Positions 35,082-43,060 of a stretch of DNA of 64,000 nucleotides are shown here, in pieces. The position numbers and the translations under genes are program-made. The notes beneath the pieces are model-generated. The model did not search any database. It was not told the DNA's origin and saw only the letters and a program-made list of their open reading frames with translations. Each line of letters opens with the position of its first letter. The stretch's first letter is position 1. This DNA is from Nocardioides sp. (lineage in GTDB: Bacteria; Actinomycetota; Actinomycetes; Propionibacteriales; Nocardioidaceae). The stretch lies in the NCBI RefSeq assembly GCF_004803405.1, contig NZ_SSXI01000116.1:28950-92949 (forward strand), given 5' to 3'.

Positions 35082-35099
35082 TGACCGCTTGTACGGTCA
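35082..35099. promoter_or_regulatory. TetR-type operator upstream of copper-radical oxidase
   Basis: TGACCGCTTGTACGGTCA lies 39 bp before the oxidase ATG, preceded by TAGCCT that could be a -10 element. It is 84 bp from its twin upstream of XdhC. Confidence 0.7.
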
Positions 35100-35138
35100 A
35101 TTTGTGAGCTTGCTGCCATCAGTCGAAGCGAGGCCCTC

Positions 35139-37028
35139 ATGCGATGTGCTCCTGTCCTTGCCGCGTTACTTCTCGTCACCGCAGCCTCCTCGCCGTTGGT
35201 CGTACCTGCGGCAGCGGAGACGTCGTATCCAGAAGAGGTCGGCGCCTTTGGTGCATTGTTCGCGGACCCGTCTGGACATGAGTGCCTGGAGGCGCAGGAC
35301 TCGTCGGGGGAGCGGTGCAAGCCGACGGCGGTGAGCGTCGCGGTCCTGCCGAACGGCCGGATCCTGTACTGGGACGGCATCGAGGGGATGAATCACGTCG
35401 GGCTCAACGTCGTCCTTGAGTTCGGCGAGAAGGCAATGGGCGATCAGGCGCGGGTGCTGGATCTTTCAGGCCCTGAGCCGTCATGGTCGGTGCCGATGCC
35501 GGCGGACACCAACGGCAACCCGGGCGGCTACGACCAGAACGCCGAGTACCTCCCGCTGATCCCGCACGACAACGACAACAAGGACAACGACGGCAACCTG
35601 TTCTGCGCGGCGCACGTCTTCCTGCCCGATGGACGGCTGTTGATCAACGGGGGCACCGCGTACTACTCCGAGCCCAGTATTCCGGGCACGAACTTCGGGG
35701 TGCTCGAGCCGGTGGGCATCAAGAACACTCGCATCTTCGACCCGAAGACCAACACGTTCGAACCCGCGGCGGACATGAGCTACGGCCGGTGGTACCCATC
35801 GACGGTCACCTTGCCCAGCGGCGAGGCGTTCACCGTCAGCGGTGTGCGTAAGCTGGTCAAGCCGATCTACTTGGAGAGTCCTGTCACCGACTGGGTGACG
35901 AACGTCCGGCAGACGGAAACCTACAACCCGACGACGGGCAAGTGGAGGACAAACCCCTCGAGCGCGGACAAGTCCCTGCCGCTGTACCCGCGGATCCATC
36001 TGCTGCCCAACGGCAAGGTGTACTACGACGCGGCGGGGCAGGCCTTTAACCCGATGGGTGGGGCCTACGACCAGGCCCTTTGGAACCTGACCAGCGTCTA
36101 CGATCCCGCCACCCAGTCCTGGAAAGACCTGGGCGTCCCTGTGATCAACGGCGTTCCCGCAGGTTTCCGTGGCTCCGGGTTCTCGGTCATGCTGACGCTG
36201 AAGCCCGACCAGGACGGAAGGTACAACTCGGCCGAGGTGCTGTCTGGCGGCGGCGTCCTAGGCATGACTCCGGGCACTTACCTCGGCTCCGACAGCGTCA
36301 CCCTCAACACCATCGACACGGCGAACGGCGACAAGTTCACCAGCAAGTCGGTCGAGCCGATGCACCAGCCGCGCTGGTACGCCAGCGCCGTGGTGCTGCC
36401 GGATGGGAAGGTGTTCGTCGCCAACGGCGCCAACGTCGACGAGGACGTCACTCCTGGCCTCGGCTTCCCGATCCGCGAAACCGAGATCTTCGATCCGGAG
36501 ACGGGCAATTGGACCGAGGCCGCGCCCCAGACGCAGGGTCGGACCTACCACACCACCGCGACCCTGTTGCCGGACGGCCGGGTGATGCTGGGCGGGCACG
36601 CTCCCTTCCCACTGATGTTCGGGCCGCAGAACAACATCCTGCACGACACCCTGGGCACCAGCAGGAACACCACCGACCCGAGCTTCCAGATCTTCTCACC
36701 GCCGTACCTGCATTGGGGTGAGCGGCCGAAGATCGCCGCGGCGCCGGCCAAGGCGGTGAACGGGAGCACGATGAAGATCGTCGTGGACAGCCCCACCTAT
36801 ATCAGCAGCGTGCGCATGGTGCGCAATCCGTCGTTGACGCACCTCGTCGATCCCGATCAGCGGACTGTCGAGCTGGCGGTCCTCGACCGATCGGGCAACA
36901 CGCTGACGCTGGCGGTGCCGGACAACAAGGTGCTGCCGCCCGGCCCGTACATGCTGTTCGCCAACCGCGACTCGGAGCGCGGTGAGATCCCCTCGGCGTC
37001 CAGTCCGGTGCTCGTCGCCAGGAGCTGA
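35139..37028 (+). CDS. Secreted copper-radical oxidase (galactose/glyoxal oxidase family)
   Basis: A 629-residue exported protein: Sec signal peptide ~1-27 (VVPAAA), Kelch-like propeller, then a C-terminal early-set (DUF1929) domain. The copper-radical site is complete. Cys156 (FCAAHVFLPDGR) can crosslink to Tyr219 (GRWYPS), and the copper ligands are Tyr470-His471 (RTYHTT) and His568 (SLTHLVD). Such enzymes oxidise primary alcohols to aldehydes with O2, giving H2O2. The actinobacterial GlxA is a relative. Its operator places it in the island regulon, so an extracellular alcohol is a likely substrate. The next gene begins immediately after its stop. Confidence 0.85.
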   Translation: MRCAPVLAALLLVTAASSPLVVPAAAETSYPEEVGAFGALFADPSGHECLEAQDSSGERCKPTAVSVAVLPNGRILYWDGIEGMNHVGLNVVLEFGEKAMGDQARVLDLSGPEPSWSVPMPADTNGNPGGYDQNAEYLPLIPHDNDNKDNDGNLFCAAHVFLPDGRLLINGGTAYYSEPSIPGTNFGVLEPVGIKNTRIFDPKTNTFEPAADMSYGRWYPSTVTLPSGEAFTVSGVRKLVKPIYLESPVTDWVTNVRQTETYNPTTGKWRTNPSSADKSLPLYPRIHLLPNGKVYYDAAGQAFNPMGGAYDQALWNLTSVYDPATQSWKDLGVPVINGVPAGFRGSGFSVMLTLKPDQDGRYNSAEVLSGGGVLGMTPGTYLGSDSVTLNTIDTANGDKFTSKSVEPMHQPRWYASAVVLPDGKVFVANGANVDEDVTPGLGFPIRETEIFDPETGNWTEAAPQTQGRTYHTTATLLPDGRVMLGGHAPFPLMFGPQNNILHDTLGTSRNTTDPSFQIFSPPYLHWGERPKIAAAPAKAVNGSTMKIVVDSPTYISSVRMVRNPSLTHLVDPDQRTVELAVLDRSGNTLTLAVPDNKVLPPGPYMLFANRDSERGEIPSASSPVLVARS

Positions 37029-37577
37029 GTGGTGCCCGGCACGGGTAGGGGCATCGCGGCGGCCGCAGGCGCCCTCGCGATCTCGATGTCCACCGTTCCG
37101 GTCGCCGCCGCGCATGGTGGGAGTGTCGGGGCGACCGACGGCAGCTATCGGGTGGTGGTCCATCATGCTCCGCGCGGCGTCGTGGTGCACCCGCTGCAGG
37201 GCCGGGTAGCCGGGTTCTTCGTCGAGGTCGCCGCTGGGCACCGGCTGGTGGTCCGTACAGCTGAGGGTGTGGTCCTTGCGTCGATCGGCGCGGCAGACAC
37301 CGTGGCGAGCGGCAGCTGGTTGGAGGAGCGAGTTCGGATGCCCGGCCAACCGCCCGTGCACGGCCACCTCGCCGTCGTGAATCGCTGGCGCGTCCCGGTC
37401 ACGTACGACGCTGCGCCAGGGGCGATCCGCGGCGTCGTGGAGTGGGTTCCCTCAGGACCGCACGACGACCGCAGCATCCCGACCGGCTTCATGCTCGGAG
37501 TCGGCGGAGGGGCGTCGGCGACGGTGGCGGCTGTCGGGCTCGCGCGCGTTCGAAGGCGGCGACGCGCCGCCCCTTGA
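37029..37577 (+). CDS. Exported membrane-anchored protein, unrecognised
   Basis: A 182-residue protein with a signal peptide (~1-28, ending VAAAHG) and a C-terminal hydrophobic segment followed by a basic RVRRRRRAAP tail, giving a single-pass anchor with the body outside. The exposed part is His-containing (VVHHAPRGVVVHP near 43-55) and could be a beta-sandwich. GTG 37029 directly follows the oxidase stop. It may anchor the oxidase, deliver copper or pass electrons, but nothing in the sequence decides this. I do not recognise the family. Confidence 0.6.
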   Translation: MVPGTGRGIAAAAGALAISMSTVPVAAAHGGSVGATDGSYRVVVHHAPRGVVVHPLQGRVAGFFVEVAAGHRLVVRTAEGVVLASIGAADTVASGSWLEERVRMPGQPPVHGHLAVVNRWRVPVTYDAAPGAIRGVVEWVPSGPHDDRSIPTGFMLGVGGGASATVAAVGLARVRRRRRAAP

Positions 37578-37630
37578 GAACGTCGTCACCCCTTGCGGGA
37601 CGTCGACCAGTCCCATACCGTTCCCAACGG

Positions 37631-37648
37631 TGACCGCATGTACGGTCA
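37631..37648. promoter_or_regulatory. TetR-type operator upstream of molybdenum hydroxylase
   Basis: TGACCGCATGTACGGTCA lies 19 bp before the ATG of the large subunit and 8 bp before its GAGGAGG ribosome site, so bound protein would block transcription start. Confidence 0.7.
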
Positions 37649-37667
37649 GAATATTGAGGAGGCTCCC

Positions 37668-39890
37668 ATGGCGGAGGAGACCCGCGACCAGGCCGGCATC
37701 GGTCGCCGGCGGTTGTTGACCTATCTTGTGGCGGCGCCGACGCTGACCGTCGCCGCACGCTGGGGCCTTGGTGCCGAAGCGGCGCATGCGGCGATACCGA
37801 GTTCGCCGCGGCCCTCGGAGCTGTACGACGTCGGCGACTTGTACAAGCAGGCATGCGAGCCGACCAAGAACCTGGTGCTGCTCGAGGTGGCACAGGACGG
37901 CGATGCCTGGTTGTGGCTGCACCGCATGGAGGTGGGTCAGGGCATCACTACCGCCTGCGCGATGCTCGTGGCCGAGGAGCTGGACCTCCCGCTGTCCAGG
38001 GTGCACGTCCCGATGCGCGACGCCGACCCGGCGCTGCTGTACAACCAGCTCACTGGTGGGTCGACTGCGATGCGAACGGTCTACGACCCGATCCGCCAGG
38101 CCGCGGCCGAGGCGCGGGCTCGCATGGTCGCGGCGGCGGCGCATCAGTGGGACATCGCGGCCGAGCAGCTGAGCACTCGAGACGGCATGGTGGTGGCTGA
38201 CGACGGGCGTACGGCGACGTACGCCTCGCTCGCCGTAGCCGCTGCCGACCCCGGGCTGAGCCCGACAGGCGTCACGCCCAAATCAGCTGCGGAGTTCCGG
38301 GTGATCGGCAAGCCGGCCGGCCGGATCGACGCACGCAAGATGGTGACGGGGCAATTGGAATACACCCTCGACCTCAACGTGGTTCCGGACGCAAAGCCGT
38401 GCCTGGTGCACCGTCCGCCGACGATCCAAGGCAGGCCGCTACGGGTCCGCAACGACGCCGAGGTGAGGGCGATGCCCGGAGTGATCGACATCGCCGTCAT
38501 CAAGACCGGGGTGGCCATCCTCGCCGAGACATTCGGGCAGGCGTGGGACGCGAAGAAGGTGCTCAGGGTCGACTGGAGCGCCGGCACTGTCGACGGCCTG
38601 AGCAACGAGGACATCTTCGCCAAGCTCGAGGCGGCGACGGTCCCGCTGGCGGTCCCGGGAGGCCTGCTGGACACCATCGACGCGGAGTTCCGGTTCGCAC
38701 CGGTCAGCCACGCCCCGCTGGAGACCAACTCGGCGATCGCCGACGTGCGCCGGGATCACGCGGAGATCTGGTCCGGACTGCAGACGCCGATCTTCGCGCA
38801 GCAGGTCATTGCCGAGGAGCTGGGCCTGCCACAGGACGCGGTGAAGGTGCACGTGGTGCAGTCAGGTGGCGCGTTCGGGCGGCGGTTGTTCCACGACGGC
38901 GCCATGGAAGCCGCGCGGGCCTCCAAGGCGTTCGGGAAGCCGGTGAAGCTGATGTGGACCCGCGTCGACGACATGCGGCACGGCCGTATGCGTGGGCCGA
39001 GCTTCCACCGGGTGCGGGCGACCCTGGCGGCCGGCCAGGTGGCGTCCTACGAGCACCGGATCACCCAGACCAAGACGGACTTCAGTCATGGCCTCGGCGA
39101 GCTGATCACCGCGAAGCTCTCGGCCGGCGCGGGCAACTACACGTATGCGCAGAGCTTCTTCAACATGATGGTCGAGTGCCCGTACAACTTCGGCGTTGTC
39201 ACCGAGGTGCTGCACGAGCCCGAGGACATCATCCTCAACACCGCTGCCTGGCGGTCGGTGTACTCCGCGATGGTGCGGGGCGCCGAGGAGCTGGTGGTGG
39301 ATCAGATCGCCGCGAGGCTCGGCAAGGACGCCTACAAGTTCCGCCGCGAATACCTCAAGCACGAGAACGTCCGGGCGGTGTTGGACAAGGTTGCCCTTGA
39401 GGGCCGCTGGGGCCGAACGATGCCCCGTGGGCATGCCCAGGGGATCGCGCTGCACGTCGAGCACCGCTCGTCGTGCGCCTTCCTGGTCGAGATCGATGCC
39501 ACGGATCCCAGGCGGCCCCGGGTCTATCGGGCCACGATCGCGGCGGACGTGGGCCGTCCGATCAACCCGCTCGGGATCGAGGCGCAGATGATCAGCGGCC
39601 TGACCGACGGCATCTCCAGCACGTTGCGCGCGGGGCTGCACATCAGGGACGGCCTGCCACTGGAGGGTAGTTACTCGCAGTCGCACTTCGCCCGACAGAA
39701 GGACAGCCCTCGCGACGTGAAGGTGTTCGTCATGCCGCCCAGCCGTGAGGAACCCGGCGGCGTCGGCGAGCTGCCGGTGCCCGCCGCTGTCGGGGCTATT
39801 GCCTGTGCCTACGCGCGGGCCACAGGCACGTGGCCGCGGCACTTCCCCATCAACTTCGAGGTCGACTTCGACCCCTTTCCGACCGACTGA
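37668..39890 (+). CDS. Tat-exported molybdenum hydroxylase large subunit (IorB-like)
   Basis: A 740-residue xanthine-oxidase-family catalytic subunit of the isoquinoline 1-oxidoreductase/aldehyde oxidase type. A Tat signal (GRRRLLTYL, Arg13-15) directs folded export. Cofactor segments include MEVGQGITTA, QSGGAFGRRLFHDGAMEAA and the active-site Glu701 in GVGELPVP. It likely oxidises an aldehyde or N-heterocycle outside the membrane. Beside the copper oxidase, an alcohol-to-aldehyde-to-acid relay outside the cell is plausible. The [2Fe-2S] subunit follows 12 bp later and would hitchhike through Tat. No cytochrome subunit is adjacent. Confidence 0.83.
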   Translation: MAEETRDQAGIGRRRLLTYLVAAPTLTVAARWGLGAEAAHAAIPSSPRPSELYDVGDLYKQACEPTKNLVLLEVAQDGDAWLWLHRMEVGQGITTACAMLVAEELDLPLSRVHVPMRDADPALLYNQLTGGSTAMRTVYDPIRQAAAEARARMVAAAAHQWDIAAEQLSTRDGMVVADDGRTATYASLAVAAADPGLSPTGVTPKSAAEFRVIGKPAGRIDARKMVTGQLEYTLDLNVVPDAKPCLVHRPPTIQGRPLRVRNDAEVRAMPGVIDIAVIKTGVAILAETFGQAWDAKKVLRVDWSAGTVDGLSNEDIFAKLEAATVPLAVPGGLLDTIDAEFRFAPVSHAPLETNSAIADVRRDHAEIWSGLQTPIFAQQVIAEELGLPQDAVKVHVVQSGGAFGRRLFHDGAMEAARASKAFGKPVKLMWTRVDDMRHGRMRGPSFHRVRATLAAGQVASYEHRITQTKTDFSHGLGELITAKLSAGAGNYTYAQSFFNMMVECPYNFGVVTEVLHEPEDIILNTAAWRSVYSAMVRGAEELVVDQIAARLGKDAYKFRREYLKHENVRAVLDKVALEGRWGRTMPRGHAQGIALHVEHRSSCAFLVEIDATDPRRPRVYRATIAADVGRPINPLGIEAQMISGLTDGISSTLRAGLHIRDGLPLEGSYSQSHFARQKDSPRDVKVFVMPPSREEPGGVGELPVPAAVGAIACAYARATGTWPRHFPINFEVDFDPFPTD

Positions 39891-39902
39891 GCGGAGTCTC
39901 CC

Positions 39903-40367
39903 GTGCCCACTTATACCTTCACCGTCAACGGCAAGAAGACGACGGTCGACGCGCCCGCAGACCTGGCCATGCTCTGGGTACTCCGGGACAAGCTCGGAAT
40001 CACCGGACCCAAGTTCGGCTGCGGCATCAATGTCTGCAAGGCCTGCACCAGCCACCTCAACGGCAAGGCGTTTAACCCCTGCGTGACCCCGGTCTCGGAG
40101 TGCGCGGACAAGAACGTAACCACCATCGAGGGCCTCGCCGAGGGCGACGAACTGCACCCCGTGCAGCAGGCGTGGCTGGACCAGGACGTCGCGGAGTGCG
40201 GCTACTGCCAGCCCGGACAGATCATGGCCGCGGTCGACCTGCTCAAGCGCAATCCGAACCCCAGTGACGCGGACATCGAGGCGATCGAGAACGTGTGCCG
40301 CTGCGGCACCTACTTTCGCATCCGCGAAGCCATCAAGCAGGCCGCCCGCGATCTGGCCCGCGGCTGA
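39903..40367 (+). CDS. [2Fe-2S] subunit of molybdenum hydroxylase (IorA-like)
   Basis: A 154-residue small subunit with two clusters: plant-type Cys40, Cys45, Cys48 and Cys60, and the helical-domain Cys99, Cys102, Cys132 and Cys134. This is the normal length and spacing for the family. It transfers electrons from the molybdopterin subunit. The GTG at 39903 has GGAG 9-12 bp upstream. It lacks its own signal peptide, as expected for co-export. It is the last cargo gene before the mobile-element remnants. Confidence 0.9.
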   Translation: MPTYTFTVNGKKTTVDAPADLAMLWVLRDKLGITGPKFGCGINVCKACTSHLNGKAFNPCVTPVSECADKNVTTIEGLAEGDELHPVQQAWLDQDVAECGYCQPGQIMAAVDLLKRNPNPSDADIEAIENVCRCGTYFRIREAIKQAARDLARG

Positions 40368-40399
40368 TGCGGATATGCCACTCTGATTTCTCGCATCCA

Positions 40400-41100
40400 G
40401 CTTTTTGGGACACAGCCGGGACACAAGCCAAAGGCAATCGACCCCCGGCACTGGAAGAGCTTGAGCAGGTTGCGGGTGGCGCAGATGAGCTTCCATTCGC
40501 TGTCGGCGGTGGTGAGGCCTCGGCGGGAGATGGTTCGGATCTTGCGGTTGTGCTTGATCTGGGCGAAGACGGGCTCGATGGCCCCGGCTCTTCGGGCGTA
40601 GGTTCTGCGTCCGCGGGGGGCTGTCGATCTTGGCGATGGAGGCGGCGGTGAGCTGGTCGGGGTCGCCGGCTTGTCGTCTGCGGAGGATCTGGTTGACACG
40701 GGGCACCGAGACTCCGAGTTCCGCCGCGGCCTCGGGCTTGGTCAGTTCGCCGGCTTGAACCTGGTCGATGACTTGGCTGCGGCGCTGCTCGGTCTCGGCG
40801 ATCTTGCGGAGCTTGGGGGCCCGGCCGGGTGCGATGAACGAATCGACGCCACGCAGCTGGGTGTTGTGCTCGCTCCAGTAGCCGGCATCGGCCACCCCCC
40901 GGCGGAGCCGACGCTTCTCCCCACCGCTCTTGAGGTTTGTCTTCGCGGTGCCGACCACGTCTTCGTAGAGCGGAGCGTCGAAGGCCTGGTTGGAGACCTC
41001 CGCGGCGATCACGAACTGGTCCATCGTGGCCACCGCTTGGGCGTTGAAGCCCTGGACGAACCCGTCCTTGGTGTTCATCACTGGGGCGTCGGCGAATCAC
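40400..41100 (-). pseudogene. Transposase remnant (IS1182/DDE type)
   Basis: The minus strand encodes the C-terminal half of a DDE transposase. The first stretch holds FVQGFNAQAV and ADAGYWSEHN; the last part holds EPVFAQIKHNRKIRTISRRG and EWKLICATRNLLKLF. The two lie in different frames, with the shift near 40615. The N-terminal half is missing beyond 41100, and no matching terminal repeats are seen. It is inactive. Confidence 0.7.
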
Positions 41101-41177
41101 TTGACGTGTGTCGGGTTGGACCTGACACGTCTAGATTCGCCTAGAAAGTCCTCGCTGAATAGGCGCCGGCATCGTCA

Positions 41178-42277
41178 CTACGGCTGTCGGTTCTGGATAC
41201 GACTTAGGGCGTCGAGGTTGCGTTGGTCGGTGTCGGGCAGGGTGTGAAGGTACTTCTGGGTGGTTTGGATCTGGGAGTGACCCATGCGTTCCATCACTGA
41301 CTTCAGGTCCGCGCCGCCGGCCAGGAGCCAGGAGGCGTGGGCGTGGGCGGAGGTCGTGGACCCGGACGGGGAAGTCGATCCCGGATGCTTTAACGGCGGG
41401 GAGCCAGATCCGGGTGCGGAAGGTGTTCCTCGAGATCGGCGTACCTGCCTTGGTCGGGAAGAGCAGGTCGTCGTGGCCGATGCCGTTGGCGTGGATGTGG
41501 TGGGCGATGGCGTCGAGCCAGGCCTGGCGGACGCCGAAGCTGCGGGGTTCGTTGTCCTTGGGGTAGGGCTTGACTAGGTAGCGCTGGCCGGGTCTTGGAG
41601 ACCTCCACGATGGTCTCCTCCACGGTCAACGATCGGCGGAGGAAGTCGATGTGGCGAGGTTCGAGGGCGACGAGCTCGCCCCACCGCAGCCCAGCCTCGA
41701 TCAGGGTCTCCACCATCAATCGGTGCTGTAGGGGATGGCGGCCAGCAACCGGGTGTACTCGTCGGGGGTCAGGGTGCGCGCTTTGCGGGCGATCACCTTG
41801 GGCAGCTCGGTGTGGTCGCACGGGTTGTGCACCAGCACGCGGTCTTTGACGGCGCGCGCGAAGATCGAGGACAGCATCACGTGGTACTTGCGGATCGACC
41901 GCGGCGAGAGCCCGGCGTCTTTGGCCTGGGCGACCCAGTCCTGGACCAGGGACGGTGAGATCCGGTTCAGTCGGCAGGCGCCGAAATTAGGGGTAGAAGT
42001 GCTTGTTCAGGTAGGAGATGTAGGCGGCGCGGGTGGAGGCTTTGACGTGCTTGTTGGGCAGCCACTCGCCCTGGACGTAGTCGTGGAAGGTGACCTCGCC
42101 GAGCGTGGTGTCGTGCCAGGCCCCGGCGAGGACCTTCTGTTCCTCCCGGTTCGCCGCGCGCAGGGCATCGCGGCGGGTAGAGAAGGTGCCTGCGGAGCGG
42201 AGGCGTCCGTCGGGGTCGCGGTAGCCGCCGCGGTAGCGGGTGCCCTTTGCGCCGTGTCGTTCAACCACCCATGCCAT
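41178..42277 (-). pseudogene. Tyrosine recombinase/integrase, multiply frameshifted
   Basis: Nearly the whole length (~366 codons) of a phage-type integrase is recognisable but in at least four segments. The SAM-like N-terminal part (MAWVVERHGAKGTRYRGGYR start) stops at 41987. Then come SIRKYHVMLSSIFARAV and GLRWGELVALEPRHIDF with the first catalytic Arg, DLRHAHASWLL with the His-x-x-Arg equivalent, and the terminal GHSQIQTTQKYLHTLPD with the nucleophile Tyr. Frameshifts separate these pieces, so no functional protein is made. Its position 160 bp from the tRNA-derived repeat fits an element integrase. Confidence 0.78.
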
Positions 42278-42436
42278 GAAGTCTCCCCGAGTCGCATGTG
42301 AGCCATTTGTGAGCAGACCGTGCCCGGATCTGGCTGGACGACCTGGGACGAGTCTGGAACCAGAACTGGCCTCTGACCTGGGACTTTACCTTGGGTCGAC
42401 GCTCAGCGCACCTGTCGATTGGCGGCCGGAGGGTCT

Positions 42437-42534
42437 CTCATAACCCAGAGGTCGCAGGTTCAAATCCTGCCCCCGCTACGAAGAGAAGCAGCAGGTCAGA
42501 GGCGGTTTCCGGAGAGATCCGGGAGCCGCCTTTG
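42437..42534 (+). repeat. Right direct repeat: tRNA-Met 3' half plus hairpin (att-like)
   Basis: This copy is identical to the left copy over 43 bases (42437-42479) and close to it through the downstream hairpin. The upstream bases are integrase-end DNA, not a tRNA 5' half. TGTGGGCA-type short repeats at 42552-42572 and TGTGAGC repeats near 42297-42315 flank it and may be integrase arm sites. Confidence 0.75.
42497..42534. terminator. Hairpin in right repeat
   Basis: CAGAGGCGG (42497-42505) pairs with CCGCCTTTG (42526-42534), with G-U pairs near the base. It is the diverged counterpart of the hairpin at 161-198. Confidence 0.45.
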
Positions 42535-43060
42535 ATGTGTTCAATGCACGCTAGTGGGCAATCTGTGGGCAACCGTTGCGGCAGAACGTCCACGGACGTG
42601 CGTGGACAAGCGCCCATCAGAGCGGACTCTTGCTGCCGTGGAACATGGTTGATCGCGCGGTTAGAGGGGGTGCCGAGCGCGCGTTGGTGGGCGGCTCGGA
42701 CGGCCGGCTGGGACGGATAGGGGGTGGGCGCCAAGCGTGCTTAGTACTTCGAGAGTCCCGAGAGAGCGCCGCCCTGTGTCGTGTGCTCGTCCTCGGCGAC
42801 TAATTTCTCAAAGGTTCATCAACCTCAGGTCGGAGATGCCGGTGCAGCGTTTGGCTCAGGCTTGCCACGGCCGCGCATCGCGCTGCCGCGTCCAGAACGC
42901 CATGTCGCAGGCGACGAGGGTCGGCGACCTGGGTCGAGTTCGGCGGACCCGTGGCGCGGGTTGTCCAGGAGGAGCGGCCCGCCGCCGCTACGGGACGTGA
43001 GGAGCCCGTGAAGGCGGCGAAGCGCGTCGCCTGCACGGGCAGAGCCTGGCGTCGAGCCCT
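42535..43060. other. Gap between island end and hydroaromatic block
   Basis: About 525 bp with only short overlapping frames, low-complexity codons and no motif or ribosome site I can credit. It contains the putative arm repeats just after the att-like copy and a hairpin near its right end. Confidence 0.4.
43004..43040 (-). terminator. Candidate hairpin terminator of the exported esterase gene
   Basis: GCCCGTG (43004-43010) pairs with CACGGGC (43034-43040), extended by GGCG/CGCC inside. It lies 20-57 bp past the minus-strand stop at 43061. There is no clear U-run. Confidence 0.4.

Noticed and set aside
38862..41081. A long minus-strand frame running from the transposase remnant across the molybdenum hydroxylase
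   Set aside because: Only the first ~150 residues match a transposase; the remainder is antisense to the Fe-S and large-subunit genes, which have strong motifs.
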